From: Paenibacillus radicis (ex Gao et al. 2016)
GTDB taxonomy: Bacteria; Bacillota; Bacilli; Paenibacillales; Paenibacillaceae
DNA length: 64,000 nt
NCBI RefSeq assembly: GCF_014641555.1
Contig: NZ_BMHY01000018.1
Span: 25,218 to 89,217 of the forward strand
Direction of reading: 5' to 3'
Of this stretch, positions 8,615-17,183 are shown piece after piece (positions within the stretch are counted from its first letter, which is position 1; each line of letters starts with the position of its first letter). The position numbers were made by a program, and so were the translations under genes. The notes under the pieces are model-generated. The model did not search any database and was not told the DNA's origin. It was given only the letters and a program-made list of their open reading frames with translations.

Positions 8615-9487
8615 ATGAAGGAAAAGCAAGCATGGCATGTTAACGGGTTTCTGGCGCTGCTCATTGCATTAGCGTCAATTGCTGGCGGAGTAGCGCTCAT
8701 TGTAGCCGGTTCGACATCAACCGAAACGAATACAGTCTTCATTGTGTTAGGGATTATTCTTGGTGCTGTATTTGCTGTAGCGGTGTCGTCGCTGACGATC
8801 GTGCAGCCGAATGACTCCAAGGTCATTACGTTTTTCGGTTCGTATGTTGGGACGGTCTCTAGAAGCGGGATGTGGATGGTGCTGCCGTTCACGAACAAGA
8901 GTACGGTTTCGCTAAAGGTACGCAACTTCAATAGCCAGACGCTAAAGGTTAATGATGCGGAAGGCAACCCTATCGAGATCGGTGCGGTTGTTGTATTTAA
9001 AGTGACGGACTCGGCTAAAGCAAGCTTTGATGTCGACAATTATGAGAAATTCGTTGCGATACAAAGCGAGACGGCGGTTCGGCATACCGCAGCTCAATAT
9101 GCCTATGATACGTTTGAGAACGAAGAAGCGTTGTCGCTCAGGGGAAATGCTGACGAAGTGGCGAATGAGCTGATGAAAGAGCTGCAGACACGTTTGTCCG
9201 TGGCGGGTGTGAAAGTATTGGAGACGAGACTGACGCACCTGGCTTATGCGCCGGAAATTGCAAGCGCGATGCTCCAGCGGCAGCAGGCAATTGCGATCGT
9301 GTCTGCTAGGCAAAAGATTGTCGAAGGCGCGGTTGGCATGGTAGACTCTGCTTTGAAACAATTAATTGAGAATGGGATCGAGCTTGATGCGGAGAGACGT
9401 GCGGCGATGGTGAACAATCTGATGGTGGCCATCGTTTCGGACCGCGCGGCAACACCGGTCATAAATACTGGATCCCTTTATACCTAA
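8615..9487 (+). CDS. SPFH/Band 7 domain membrane protein
   Basis: A 290-residue protein with two N-terminal hydrophobic segments (about residues 10-32 and 40-60). An SPFH/prohibitin-like domain of about 65-230 follows: IVQPNDSKVITFFGSYVGTV, then VVVFKVTDSAKASFDVDNYEKFV and TLAYAPEIASAMLQRQQA-like elements. Such proteins scaffold membrane microdomains or stress complexes, and no specific partner can be named. AAGGGG precedes the ATG by about 9 bases. A small ribbon-helix-helix gene follows after 12 bases and is probably co-transcribed. Confidence 0.85.
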   Translation: MKEKQAWHVNGFLALLIALASIAGGVALIVAGSTSTETNTVFIVLGIILGAVFAVAVSSLTIVQPNDSKVITFFGSYVGTVSRSGMWMVLPFTNKSTVSLKVRNFNSQTLKVNDAEGNPIEIGAVVVFKVTDSAKASFDVDNYEKFVAIQSETAVRHTAAQYAYDTFENEEALSLRGNADEVANELMKELQTRLSVAGVKVLETRLTHLAYAPEIASAMLQRQQAIAIVSARQKIVEGAVGMVDSALKQLIENGIELDAERRAAMVNNLMVAIVSDRAATPVINTGSLYT

Positions 9488-9499
9488 AGGAGATTTGGG

Positions 9500-9688
9500 A
9501 TGGGGAAAGAAAAGAAAGCTTTCGCGCTGCGCCTTGATCCCGATATTCACCGTGCGCTGGAGCAATGGGCAAATGACGAATTCCGCAGCGTCAACGGCCA
9601 TATCGAATTTTTGCTCAGGGAAGTGCTCGGGAAAGCGGGAAGGCTGCCGAAGCCTTCCTCCAGCAAACCAAAATCACAAGAAGAATAA
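9500..9688 (+). CDS. Small Arc-type ribbon-helix-helix protein
   Basis: 62 residues. The sequence KKAFALRLDPDIHRALEQWA followed by NGHIEFLLREVL fits an Arc/MetJ ribbon-helix-helix: a beta strand with alternating exposed residues, then two helices. The tail is Pro/Ser/Lys rich. AAAGGAGA is about 7 bases before the ATG. It sits directly behind the SPFH gene and ends at a terminator. It may regulate that pair or act as an orphan antitoxin-like protein; no toxin gene is adjacent. Confidence 0.75.
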   Translation: MGKEKKAFALRLDPDIHRALEQWANDEFRSVNGHIEFLLREVLGKAGRLPKPSSSKPKSQEE

Positions 9689-9692
9689 AAGG

Positions 9693-9737
9693 ATGGCTGA
9701 TTGTTCCTGTATGGGAATGATTCGGCCATTTTTTTTA
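9693..9737 (+). terminator. Terminator after the SPFH-RHH pair
   Basis: ATGGCTGATTGTTCC pairs imperfectly with GGGAATGATTCGGCCAT around a TGTAT loop and is followed by eight T. Confidence 0.8.
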
Positions 9738-9746
9738 TTTATATTA

Positions 9747-9799
9747 TGTAATATAATCTAACATTAATGTTGACAGATCCATACGTTCGCCACTATACT
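9747..9799 (+). promoter_or_regulatory. Guanidine operon promoter with GlnR/TnrA box
   Basis: TGTAA-N7-TAACA at 9747-9763 matches the GlnR/TnrA consensus exactly. TTGACA (9770-9775) and TATACT (9794-9799) follow with an 18-bp spacer. With a start site near 9806 the box centre is at about -51, the position known for TnrA-activated promoters. This suggests nitrogen-limitation activation of the guanidine operon. The mRNA then begins with the riboswitch. Confidence 0.75.
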
Positions 9800-9828
9800 A
9801 CGATTAAACGTTAGGTTTTCTGACAATT

Positions 9829-10012
9829 AAATAAAGGCTCTGTCCTCATATTTGATTAGGATGAGAGCGAAAATGCTGTCTAGGGTTCCGTTGAGGCTTT
9901 GCTTATGCAGAGAATCAAGGCTGGTCCAAGAGACGGCGTACAGTCTGATCGGGCTGTATAACACGGAAGGATAAAAGCCTGGGAGATTAAATTCTCTCAG
10001 GCTTTTGTTTAT
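9829..10012 (+). promoter_or_regulatory. Guanidine-I (ykkC) riboswitch 1 with terminator
   Basis: The conserved guanidine-I elements occur in order: CTAGGGTTCCG (9880-9890), CTGGTCCAAGAGACGG, ACACGGAAGGATAAAAGCC and TGGGAGA. A local hairpin after AAATAAAGG precedes them. The 3' edge (AAAAGCCTGGGAGA) can instead pair with TCTCTCAGGCTTTT (9974-10010), giving an intrinsic terminator. Guanidine binding should therefore stop termination and switch the operon on. It differs from the two other copies by CCAAGAGA instead of CCGAGAGA. It precedes the guanidine transporter binding protein. Confidence 0.93.
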
Positions 10013-10075
10013 TTTAGAGCCCGAAGGGCAGCGGCGATTGGCTGTTCGGAGCGAAATAGACAAGGAGTGGGGAGA

Positions 10076-11089
10076 ATGGAAAAGTTGACGATGAAGAGAC
10101 TGTGCAGCCTGATGCTTGTGATCGCGATGTTCACCATTGCTGGCTGCGGAGGCGGCTCTAAAGCTTCTGGAGGAGCGGGAAGTCCGGTTACAATTGCGCT
10201 CAGTCCTTGGCCTGGCTGGTATATGTGGTATCTGGCGGAGGAAAAGGGCTTTTTCGAAAAGCACGGGGTTCAAGTTAAGCTGGAGTTTTTCCCCGTCTAC
10301 AGTGACTCGCTTCAAGCTCTAGCGACGGGCAAGGTTGACGCTAACAGCCAGACGCTCAGCGATACGCTGGCTCCGATCTCCAAAGGAATCCCGCTCAAAG
10401 CAGTGCTTGTGAACGATAATTCTTTTGGCGGGGATGCCATTGTCAGCAAAGCGAACATCAGCTCCATTGCAGAGTTGAAAGGTAAAACCGTTGCGACCGA
10501 GCTGGGAACGGTAGATCATCTGCTGCTGCTGACCGCTCTCGCGGAGAACGGCATGAAAGAAACGGATATTAATTACGTCAATATGACCGTCAACGACGCG
10601 GGTCCTGCTTTTATATCCGGTAAAACCGATGCATCGGTGCTGTGGGAGCCTTTCCAGACGATTGCGGTGAAGGAAGGAAAGGGCAAGGTGTTGTTCTCGT
10701 CCAAGGATACGCCGGGGCTCATTCCTGACTTGCTCGTATTCCGGGAGAAGATGGTGAAGGAAAGGCCGGAAGAGATTCAGAAAATCGTAGATGCCTGGTT
10801 CGATGCGGTCGCTTACTTCCAGGAAAATCAGGAGGAGGCCATCTCCTTGCTTGCGGAGAAGGCGGAGACGTCTCCCGATGATTTCAAGCTTGGTATGGAC
10901 AGTATTAAGCTGTTCTCGGTAGAGGATAATCTTCATGCGTTTGAGAAGCGGGATGAGTTTACGTCGCTTGAATATACGGCAGGGAAAACGGCGGCTTTCT
11001 TGAAGGGGCTCGATATGGTTGATGAGATCAAGGATGTAAGCGTCATGTTCGACTCGCAATTCGTTAAAAATACGGCAGCAAGGAAGTGA
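10076..11089 (+). CDS. ABC transporter binding lipoprotein, probably for guanidine
   Basis: NMT1/SsuA-like periplasmic-type binding protein, 337 residues, tethered by a lipobox (TIAGC, Cys about residue 22). Family features include VTIALSPWPGWYMWYLAEEKGFFEKHG, LATGKVDA and GKTVATELGTVDHLLL. The ATG at 10076 follows AAGGAG with 8 bases; a GTG at 10067 overlaps that Shine-Dalgarno. The riboswitch directly upstream and the carboxylase genes downstream point to guanidine as ligand; that substrate is inferred. Confidence 0.85.
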   Translation: MEKLTMKRLCSLMLVIAMFTIAGCGGGSKASGGAGSPVTIALSPWPGWYMWYLAEEKGFFEKHGVQVKLEFFPVYSDSLQALATGKVDANSQTLSDTLAPISKGIPLKAVLVNDNSFGGDAIVSKANISSIAELKGKTVATELGTVDHLLLLTALAENGMKETDINYVNMTVNDAGPAFISGKTDASVLWEPFQTIAVKEGKGKVLFSSKDTPGLIPDLLVFREKMVKERPEEIQKIVDAWFDAVAYFQENQEEAISLLAEKAETSPDDFKLGMDSIKLFSVEDNLHAFEKRDEFTSLEYTAGKTAAFLKGLDMVDEIKDVSVMFDSQFVKNTAARK

Positions 11090-11095
11090 TGCGAG

Positions 11096-11896
11096 ATGAA
11101 ACGGGTCAACAGACGCAAGCCGTATCGTATGCAAATCTTCAAAGAAATAGGAGCAAAGCCATTTGCCCTGACAGCAGGAGCTTCCTTCCTAACGCTGCTG
11201 TTGATCTGGTCGGTGCTCAGTTATATGAAGCTCGTCAATCCGGTTTTTCTGCCGGAGCCGCATCAAGTGTTAATGGAATTGTTCAGGCAGCTTGGCACAG
11301 AGGCGTATTGGCATCATATCGGCATTAGCGTGTTCCGCGTCTCGGCCGGCTTCCTGCTTGCTTGCATCGTCGGCATACCGATTGGCCTATTTGCCGGGAC
11401 GTTCAAATACGGCGAAGCTGTGGTAGAGCCGCCTATGGAGTTTATTCGTTACATGCCGGCGGTCGCTTTCATTCCGCTCATTATGGTGTGGGCAGGCATC
11501 GGCGAATGGGCGAAAATATTGCTCATCTTCATCGGCTGCTTTTTCCAGCTCGTACTCATGGTAGCCGACAACACGCGCCGGGTGTCACATGACTTGCTGC
11601 AAGCCTCCTTCACGCTGGGGGCAAGCCGCTGGAAGGCCATTGAGACGGTGCTGATCCCGGCCATTCAGCCGCAATTAATGCATACGCTTCGCCTCATTCT
11701 CGGCTGGGCATGGACGTATCTGGTTGTAGCCGAACTTGTGGCCGTCAACAGCGGCTTGGGGTATGCGATTATGAAGGCGCAGCGGTTTTTGAATACGGAT
11801 CAAATTTTTGTCGGCATCATCGTTATTGGTTTGCTTGGTCTCATTAGTGATCGCATATTCGCCTTCATGAACAAGCGGTTTTTCCCTTGGGCATAG
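11096..11896 (+). CDS. ABC transporter permease, probably for guanidine
   Basis: SsuC/TauC-type permease, 266 residues with six predicted membrane helices. The EAA loop motif lies in LLQASFTLGASRWKAIETVLIPAIQP. FRYMPAVAFIPLIMVWAGIGEWAK-like sequence is also typical of nitrate/sulfonate-type permeases. It starts 6 bases after the binding-protein gene, behind AGGAAG. The matching ATPase gene is 7.5 kb downstream at 19354, in its own unit. Confidence 0.88.
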   Translation: MKRVNRRKPYRMQIFKEIGAKPFALTAGASFLTLLLIWSVLSYMKLVNPVFLPEPHQVLMELFRQLGTEAYWHHIGISVFRVSAGFLLACIVGIPIGLFAGTFKYGEAVVEPPMEFIRYMPAVAFIPLIMVWAGIGEWAKILLIFIGCFFQLVLMVADNTRRVSHDLLQASFTLGASRWKAIETVLIPAIQPQLMHTLRLILGWAWTYLVVAELVAVNSGLGYAIMKAQRFLNTDQIFVGIIVIGLLGLISDRIFAFMNKRFFPWA

Positions 11897-11912
11897 CGGC
11901 TGATTGAACAAT

Positions 11913-12086
11913 TAAATAAAGGTTCCCGGTTAAGCAGCAAATGGGAACAAAAAAAGTTGTCTAGGGTTCCGCTGATGAATGGGGTCGTTCAGTCAGGACT
12001 GGACCGAGAGACGGCGTATGGCGCTTTGCCATATAACACGGAAGGATAAAAGCCTGGGAGATCAAGCATCTCCTCGGCTTTTTCTA
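11913..12086 (+). promoter_or_regulatory. Guanidine-I (ykkC) riboswitch 2, inside the operon
   Basis: CTAGGGTTCCG (11961-11971), CTGGACCGAGAGACGG, ACACGGAAGGATAAAAGCC and GGGAGA are all present, preceded by AAATAAAGG and a GGTTCCC/GGGAACA hairpin. A terminator alternative (AAAAGCCTGGGAGAT with ATCTCCTCGGCTTTTT, 12048-12086) overlaps the 3' end. No convincing promoter lies between the permease stop and this element. It probably acts as a second gate on read-through transcripts, controlling the degradation genes separately from the transporter genes. Confidence 0.93.
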
Positions 12087-12112
12087 TTTTAAACAAGCGG
12101 GAGGAACACGGC

Positions 12113-12829
12113 ATGATGTGGAGCAAAACGATAGAAGCGGGCGGCAAGTGGTCGGGAAATATCGGCAAAGGGAGGCTCGTTCGATTTACTGCTCAGGAGG
12201 CGGGGGCGAACGTATCGATTCTGCTGTTCAATGCGAGAGATTTGACGGAGCGTTACAATATGCCGGATACGTTGAAGGCGCAATATACAGCGCGTTTGAC
12301 GCGGGGGCATACGCTGATGAGCGACAACGGCCGTGTTCTGGCCAGTATTGTGGAGGATAGCTTGGGCTGGCATGATCCGATAGCTGGTTACACAAGCCGG
12401 TCGCTGACGGATGCGAAATACGGGCTGACGAATTATCAGCAGCAGCGCAATGATTGGCTGCGAAGTGGTCAGGAAAATTTCGCAGTCGAGCTGGTGCGCA
12501 GCGGACTAGGGATGCGGGATATGATGCCGGTCGTCAACTTATTTTCCAAAGTTAGTTGTGACGAAGAAGGCGATATGCATTATGACGAGCTTCATTGTCC
12601 GGCGGGGGCAACGGTCACGCTCCGCACGGAGATGGATGTGCTGCTGCTTCTGTCGAACACGCCGAATCCGCTGGATTCTCGCGTTGTCTATCCTTCTGTT
12701 CCTGTGCTGGTTGAAGTGTCAGAAGCGAATGTGGTAGATAGGGACACCGACTATTGTGTCCATTATCGCCCGGAGAACGTAAGGGCGTTCGAAAATACTT
12801 GGGAGTACCAGATGCTGCTCGGCATTTAG
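12113..12829 (+). CDS. Carboxyguanidine deiminase-type subunit (DUF1989, UAAP1)
   Basis: 238 residues, the family once called urea amidolyase-associated protein 1. DUF1989 proteins occur in pairs next to guanidine/urea carboxylases. Such pairs are reported to form a heteromeric deiminase turning carboxyguanidine into allophanate plus ammonia. Visible features: an N-terminal beta-rich WSGNIGKGRLVRF, NMPDTLKAQY, LASIVEDSLGWHD, and a C-terminal CPAGATVTLRTEMDVLLLLSNTPNPLD. GGGAGG lies 9 bases before the ATG. It is the first gene behind riboswitch 2, with its partner 36 bases downstream. Confidence 0.87.
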   Translation: MMWSKTIEAGGKWSGNIGKGRLVRFTAQEAGANVSILLFNARDLTERYNMPDTLKAQYTARLTRGHTLMSDNGRVLASIVEDSLGWHDPIAGYTSRSLTDAKYGLTNYQQQRNDWLRSGQENFAVELVRSGLGMRDMMPVVNLFSKVSCDEEGDMHYDELHCPAGATVTLRTEMDVLLLLSNTPNPLDSRVVYPSVPVLVEVSEANVVDRDTDYCVHYRPENVRAFENTWEYQMLLGI

Positions 12830-12865
12830 CTAGAATCGAACATTTTACGAGGGAGGAAGTTTGCG

Positions 12866-13531
12866 ATGGCGGTATTTAATCGGGTAGAAAGCGTGAGAGA
12901 TGAGGCGAATGCGGTCTATGAGGCGACAGTGCTGGCGGGGGACGGCTGGATGTATGAGCTGAAGCCCGGACAGGTGCTGCGAATCGTGGATATGGAAGGA
13001 AATCAGGCGGCGGACACGATATTTTACGATGCGGATGATCCGGAGGACCACTATAGTGCGGTGGCGACAATTGCCGGGCAAAAAAATATTTATTTGACGG
13101 CAGGGTCCGTCCTGCGTGCTGAGTCTGGGAAGGCGCTTCTTCGAATGGTTGCTGATACTTGCGGCCGACACGATACGGTAGGCGGTTCTTGCTCGGCTCA
13201 GAGCAATACCGTCCGCTACGCGCATGAGAAGCTTCATATGCATAACTGCCGGGATACGTTTATGCTGCAGCTGGCGAAGCGGGGCGGATCGTATTCGAAA
13301 CGTGATCTTGCGCCGAACATCAATTTCTTTATGAATGTACCGGTAACGAGTGATGGCGGTTTGAAGTTTGATGACGGTGTATCGTCACCAGGGGCGTACG
13401 TGGAGCTTGAATCGCTCTGCCGGACGACGGTCTTGATCAGCAATTGTCCGCAATTGAACAATCCTTGCAATGGCTACAATCCGACGCCGATTCGCGTCTT
13501 GATTTGGGAGAATGAAGCAGACGTTCGCTAA
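12866..13531 (+). CDS. Carboxyguanidine deiminase-type subunit (DUF1989, UAAP2)
   Basis: 221 residues, partner of the preceding gene. Conserved DUF1989 stretches include GQVLRIVDMEGNQAADTIFYDADD, and a likely metal/substrate region with CGRHDTVGGSCSAQSNTVRY and HNCRDTF rich in Cys and His. SPGAYVELESLCRTTVLISNCPQLNNPCNGYNPTPI lies near the end. GGGAGGAAG precedes the ATG. The 3' end lies 13 bases from the carboxylase start. Function follows from the family and neighbourhood rather than from a catalytic motif I can prove. Confidence 0.87.
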   Translation: MAVFNRVESVRDEANAVYEATVLAGDGWMYELKPGQVLRIVDMEGNQAADTIFYDADDPEDHYSAVATIAGQKNIYLTAGSVLRAESGKALLRMVADTCGRHDTVGGSCSAQSNTVRYAHEKLHMHNCRDTFMLQLAKRGGSYSKRDLAPNINFFMNVPVTSDGGLKFDDGVSSPGAYVELESLCRTTVLISNCPQLNNPCNGYNPTPIRVLIWENEADVR

Positions 13532-13544
13532 GGGGGAGTACATG

Positions 13545-16500
13545 ATGTTTACAAAAGTGCTAATTGCTAACCGCGGTGCTATCGCCGTACGAATTGAGCG
13601 AACGCTGCGCCGGCTCGGCATCGGGTCCGTCGCTGTCTATACACAAGCGGATCAAGACAGTCGTCATGTCGATGAGGCGGATGAAGCGGTGTTGATCGGC
13701 GATGGACCGGCTAAGGAAAGTTATCTGAATGCGGAGCTCATCCTCAAGACGGCTATTGAGACGGGGGCGCAGGCGATCCATCCCGGCTATGGGTTTTTGA
13801 GTGAAAACGCCGATTTTGCGCGGGCCTGCCGTGAACAAGGCATCGTGTTCATCGGGCCGACGCCGGAGCAGATGGAGCAGTTCGGGCTGAAGCATTCCGC
13901 GCGGGAGCTGGCAGAGAAGGCGGGAGTTCCGATGCTGCCGGGCACGCCGCTCATTACGGAGCTTGCGGAAGCGTTGAGTGAGGCGAATCGAATCGGCTAC
14001 CCGGTCATCTTGAAAAGCACTGCCGGTGGCGGCGGCATTGGTATGCGAGTGTGCGAAGATGAGGGAGCGCTGATCGCCGCTTATGACGGCGTGCGTCATC
14101 TGGCCGAAACGAACTTCAAGAATGGCGGCCTGTTTTTGGAGAAATATATCGCCAGAGCGCGTCATGTCGAGGTGCAAATTTTCGGCAACGAATTTGGCGA
14201 GGTTGTTGCGCTTGGGGAGCGGGATTGCTCCATCCAGCGCCGCAATCAGAAGGTAATTGAGGAAAGTCCGGCACCGAATCTGCCGGAAGCGGTGCGTGCC
14301 GGACTGCTTGCTTCCGCTACACGTCTTGCTGCTGAAGTAGGCTACCGCAGCGCCGGGACGGTGGAATATCTATATGATCCTGAGAACTTCTCCTTCTATT
14401 TCCTCGAAGTGAATACAAGGCTGCAAGTGGAGCACGGTGTGACGGAGGAAGTGCTGGGCATCGACCTTGTTGAGTGGATGGTTCGCGAAGCGGCAGGGGA
14501 ATTGCGGGGGGTGGAGGCTTTGGTTCCGAAACCCGAGGGGCACAGTATGCAGGCAAGGATCTATGCCGAGGATTGCTTGCAGAACTTTCGTCCAAGCGCC
14601 GGTCAGCTAGACCGGGCGGTATTTTCCGAGAATGCCCGTAATGAAAGTTGGGTGAGGGATGGTATTCAAATTACAGCGCTTTATGATCCGATGCTGGCGA
14701 AAATCATCGTACACGGTAAGGATCGCGAAGAGGCTATAGAGAAGCTTCTAGTTGCACTGGGCGAAACAAGGATGTTTGGCATTACAACCAATCTGCAATA
14801 CTTGCAGGCGCTGCTTCAGGAGTCTGAATGCCGGGACGGTCTGGTCTACACGCGAATGCTGGAGGGATTTGCTCCGGCTGAGGCAGCGCTTGAAGTGCTG
14901 GACGGAGGTGTTCAGACGACGGTGCAGGATTTTCCTGGCCGGGTTGGACATTGGGATGTAGGGGTGCCGCCATGCGGGCCGATGGACCCGTTCTCGTTCC
15001 GGATTGGTAACAAGCTGCTTGGCAATGACGACGATGCGGCTGGTCTGGAGCTGACGCTGCGCGGCGGCGCCTATAAGTTCCGCGACGATATATGGTTTTG
15101 TCTCACCGGTGCGGACATGGGTGCCGAACTGGATGGCGAGCCTGTTCCGCTCTACCGGCCGGTGCGCGCTGACCGGGGTCAGGTGCTTCGCTTCGGTGAG
15201 GCTTCCGCAGGGCTGCGGACGTATTTGCAGCTCGCGGGAGGGTTGGATATGCCTCTTATATTGGGCAGCTCCGCTACTTTTACGCTAGGGGGCTTTGGCG
15301 GCCACGGCGGCCGGGCGCTGCGGGCGGGTGATGTGTTGCGGGTGAATGGCGGTCATCAGCCGCCGCCTTGGAGTGGTCATATTGAAGAGTCGTTCCTCCC
15401 GGCTGTGGTCCGGGAGTGGACGATTGGTGTTATTCCCGGTCCGCATTGCACGGAGGAATTTTTGCGGGCAGAGTATTTGACACAGCTTACCGAGACGATA
15501 TGGGAAGTGCATTTCAACAGCTCCCGGACCGGTGTGCGCTTAATCGGACCGGCTCCGCTATGGACCCGAGAGGATGGAGGTGAAGCAGGGCTTCATCCTT
15601 CTAATATTCATGACAATGCGTATGCGATTGGAACGCTTGATCTGACCGGCGATATGCCGATTCTGCTCGGTCCGGACGGGCCAAGTCTTGGCGGCTTCGT
15701 CTGCCCGGTAACGACAGCCTCGGCAGAGTTCTGGAAGCTGGGTCAACTGCATCCCGGCGATAAAGTGAGCTTCCGTCTGCTGACGCTGGAGGAGGCAGAT
15801 GCGCTGCGTAATGTTCAAGAGGCCAATCTTCGAGCGATAGGCCGCAGAGAATGGTCTGCGCTTGCCGAGTTAAGCTTGCCGCCCAAGCCTGAACGATTGT
15901 TGGCGCCATCTTACCCGTTGTTAGTGAACGAATCCGCGGGGCGGCGTTTTCCGATTGCGATCCGCTGCAGCGGCGACGAGAATCTGCTCGTCGAATATGG
16001 CGCGTTGGAGCTTGATCTGCTGCTGCGTTTCCAAGTGCATGTCTTAATGGATGCCATTCGCGATTGTGCGCACCTTCCTGTGCTGGATTTGACGCCGGGC
16101 ATCCGCTCGCTGCAAGTGCATGTGGATCGCTCGCGAATAACGGTGGGCGAAGCCTGCCGTATCATTCTTGAACTCGACAGTAAGCTTCCGCCGCTGGAGT
16201 CGATCCAAGTGCCTTCGCGAATCGTCCGGCTCCCGCTCTCGTGGGATGATCCGGCTACTCAGCTTGCGATTGATCGGTATCAGCAGACGGTGCGGCCTGA
16301 TGCGCCGTGGTGTCCGAGCAACATCGAGTTCATTCGCCGGATTAACGGGCTAGGCAGTATCGACGAGGTTCAGAGTATCGTGTTTGACGCGAGTTATCTC
16401 GTACTGGGCCTTGGTGACGTTTATTTGGGCGCGCCTGTGGCAACGCCGATGGATCCGCGCCACCGTCTCGTAACGACGAAGTACAATCCGGCCCGTACCT

Positions 16501-17183
16501 GGACGCCGGAGAATGCGGTTGGCATAGGCGGCGCCTATATGTGCGTGTACGGAATGGAAGGGCCTGGCGGCTATCAATTTGTCGGCCGGACGATCCAGAT
16601 GTGGAACAAACTCCATACGACGGAAAGTTTTCAGCAGGGCAAGCCTTGGCTGCTCCGGTTCTTCGATCAGATTCAGTTTTTACCGGTAAGTGCCGACGAA
16701 TTGCTTCGTCTTCGCGAAGATTTTCCGCGCGGCCGCTATGAAGCGGATATTGTGGAAACAACTTTTGATTTAGGGGAGTATCTGGCTTTCTTAGAAGAGA
16801 TTGAGGTCAATGTGGAACAGTTCCGCGTGAAGCAGCGTGCGGCTTTTGCAGCGGAAAGGGAGAGCTGGAAGGCGCTTGGTCTGGCTGAATATGTGTCCGA
16901 TAGCGATTCGGGACAATTGGAGGAGGAAGAGACGCTTCCATCGGGTACGGAAGCGGTGCGCTGCAATATGCCAGGAAGTGTCTGGAAGGTGCTAGTGTCA
17001 CCGGGTGAGGCGGTTAAGAAAGGCGACACGCTGCTTATTATTGAGAGCATGAAGATGGAATTCTCGCAGCAGGCGTCCTGTGACGGTGTTGTAGCGTCCG
17101 TCTTCGTCAAGTCGGGCGATGAAGTGCATACGGGGCAGCTCATCGTCGGCATTACGACAGAAATTGGGGTGGTGGCAGGATGA
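13545..17183 (+). CDS. Biotin-dependent guanidine/urea carboxylase
   Basis: About 1212 residues, the full length expected. Domains in order: biotin carboxylase (about 1-441; KVLIANRGAIAVRI, HPGYGFLSENADFA, EKYIARARHVEVQI, FLEVNTRLQVEHGVTE); a KipA/allophanate-hydrolase-subunit-2-like carboxyltransferase part (about 446-745); a KipI/subunit-1-like part (about 800-1010); and a C-terminal biotinyl domain with ESMKME, biotin on Lys1170. It would carboxylate guanidine with ATP and bicarbonate. Adjacent guanidine riboswitches and deiminase subunits favour guanidine over urea, but the sequence alone does not exclude urea. AGGGGGAG precedes ATG 13545; ATG 13542 is possible. Confidence 0.93.
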   Translation: MFTKVLIANRGAIAVRIERTLRRLGIGSVAVYTQADQDSRHVDEADEAVLIGDGPAKESYLNAELILKTAIETGAQAIHPGYGFLSENADFARACREQGIVFIGPTPEQMEQFGLKHSARELAEKAGVPMLPGTPLITELAEALSEANRIGYPVILKSTAGGGGIGMRVCEDEGALIAAYDGVRHLAETNFKNGGLFLEKYIARARHVEVQIFGNEFGEVVALGERDCSIQRRNQKVIEESPAPNLPEAVRAGLLASATRLAAEVGYRSAGTVEYLYDPENFSFYFLEVNTRLQVEHGVTEEVLGIDLVEWMVREAAGELRGVEALVPKPEGHSMQARIYAEDCLQNFRPSAGQLDRAVFSENARNESWVRDGIQITALYDPMLAKIIVHGKDREEAIEKLLVALGETRMFGITTNLQYLQALLQESECRDGLVYTRMLEGFAPAEAALEVLDGGVQTTVQDFPGRVGHWDVGVPPCGPMDPFSFRIGNKLLGNDDDAAGLELTLRGGAYKFRDDIWFCLTGADMGAELDGEPVPLYRPVRADRGQVLRFGEASAGLRTYLQLAGGLDMPLILGSSATFTLGGFGGHGGRALRAGDVLRVNGGHQPPPWSGHIEESFLPAVVREWTIGVIPGPHCTEEFLRAEYLTQLTETIWEVHFNSSRTGVRLIGPAPLWTREDGGEAGLHPSNIHDNAYAIGTLDLTGDMPILLGPDGPSLGGFVCPVTTASAEFWKLGQLHPGDKVSFRLLTLEEADALRNVQEANLRAIGRREWSALAELSLPPKPERLLAPSYPLLVNESAGRRFPIAIRCSGDENLLVEYGALELDLLLRFQVHVLMDAIRDCAHLPVLDLTPGIRSLQVHVDRSRITVGEACRIILELDSKLPPLESIQVPSRIVRLPLSWDDPATQLAIDRYQQTVRPDAPWCPSNIEFIRRINGLGSIDEVQSIVFDASYLVLGLGDVYLGAPVATPMDPRHRLVTTKYNPARTWTPENAVGIGGAYMCVYGMEGPGGYQFVGRTIQMWNKLHTTESFQQGKPWLLRFFDQIQFLPVSADELLRLREDFPRGRYEADIVETTFDLGEYLAFLEEIEVNVEQFRVKQRAAFAAERESWKALGLAEYVSDSDSGQLEEEETLPSGTEAVRCNMPGSVWKVLVSPGEAVKKGDTLLIIESMKMEFSQQASCDGVVASVFVKSGDEVHTGQLIVGITTEIGVVAG

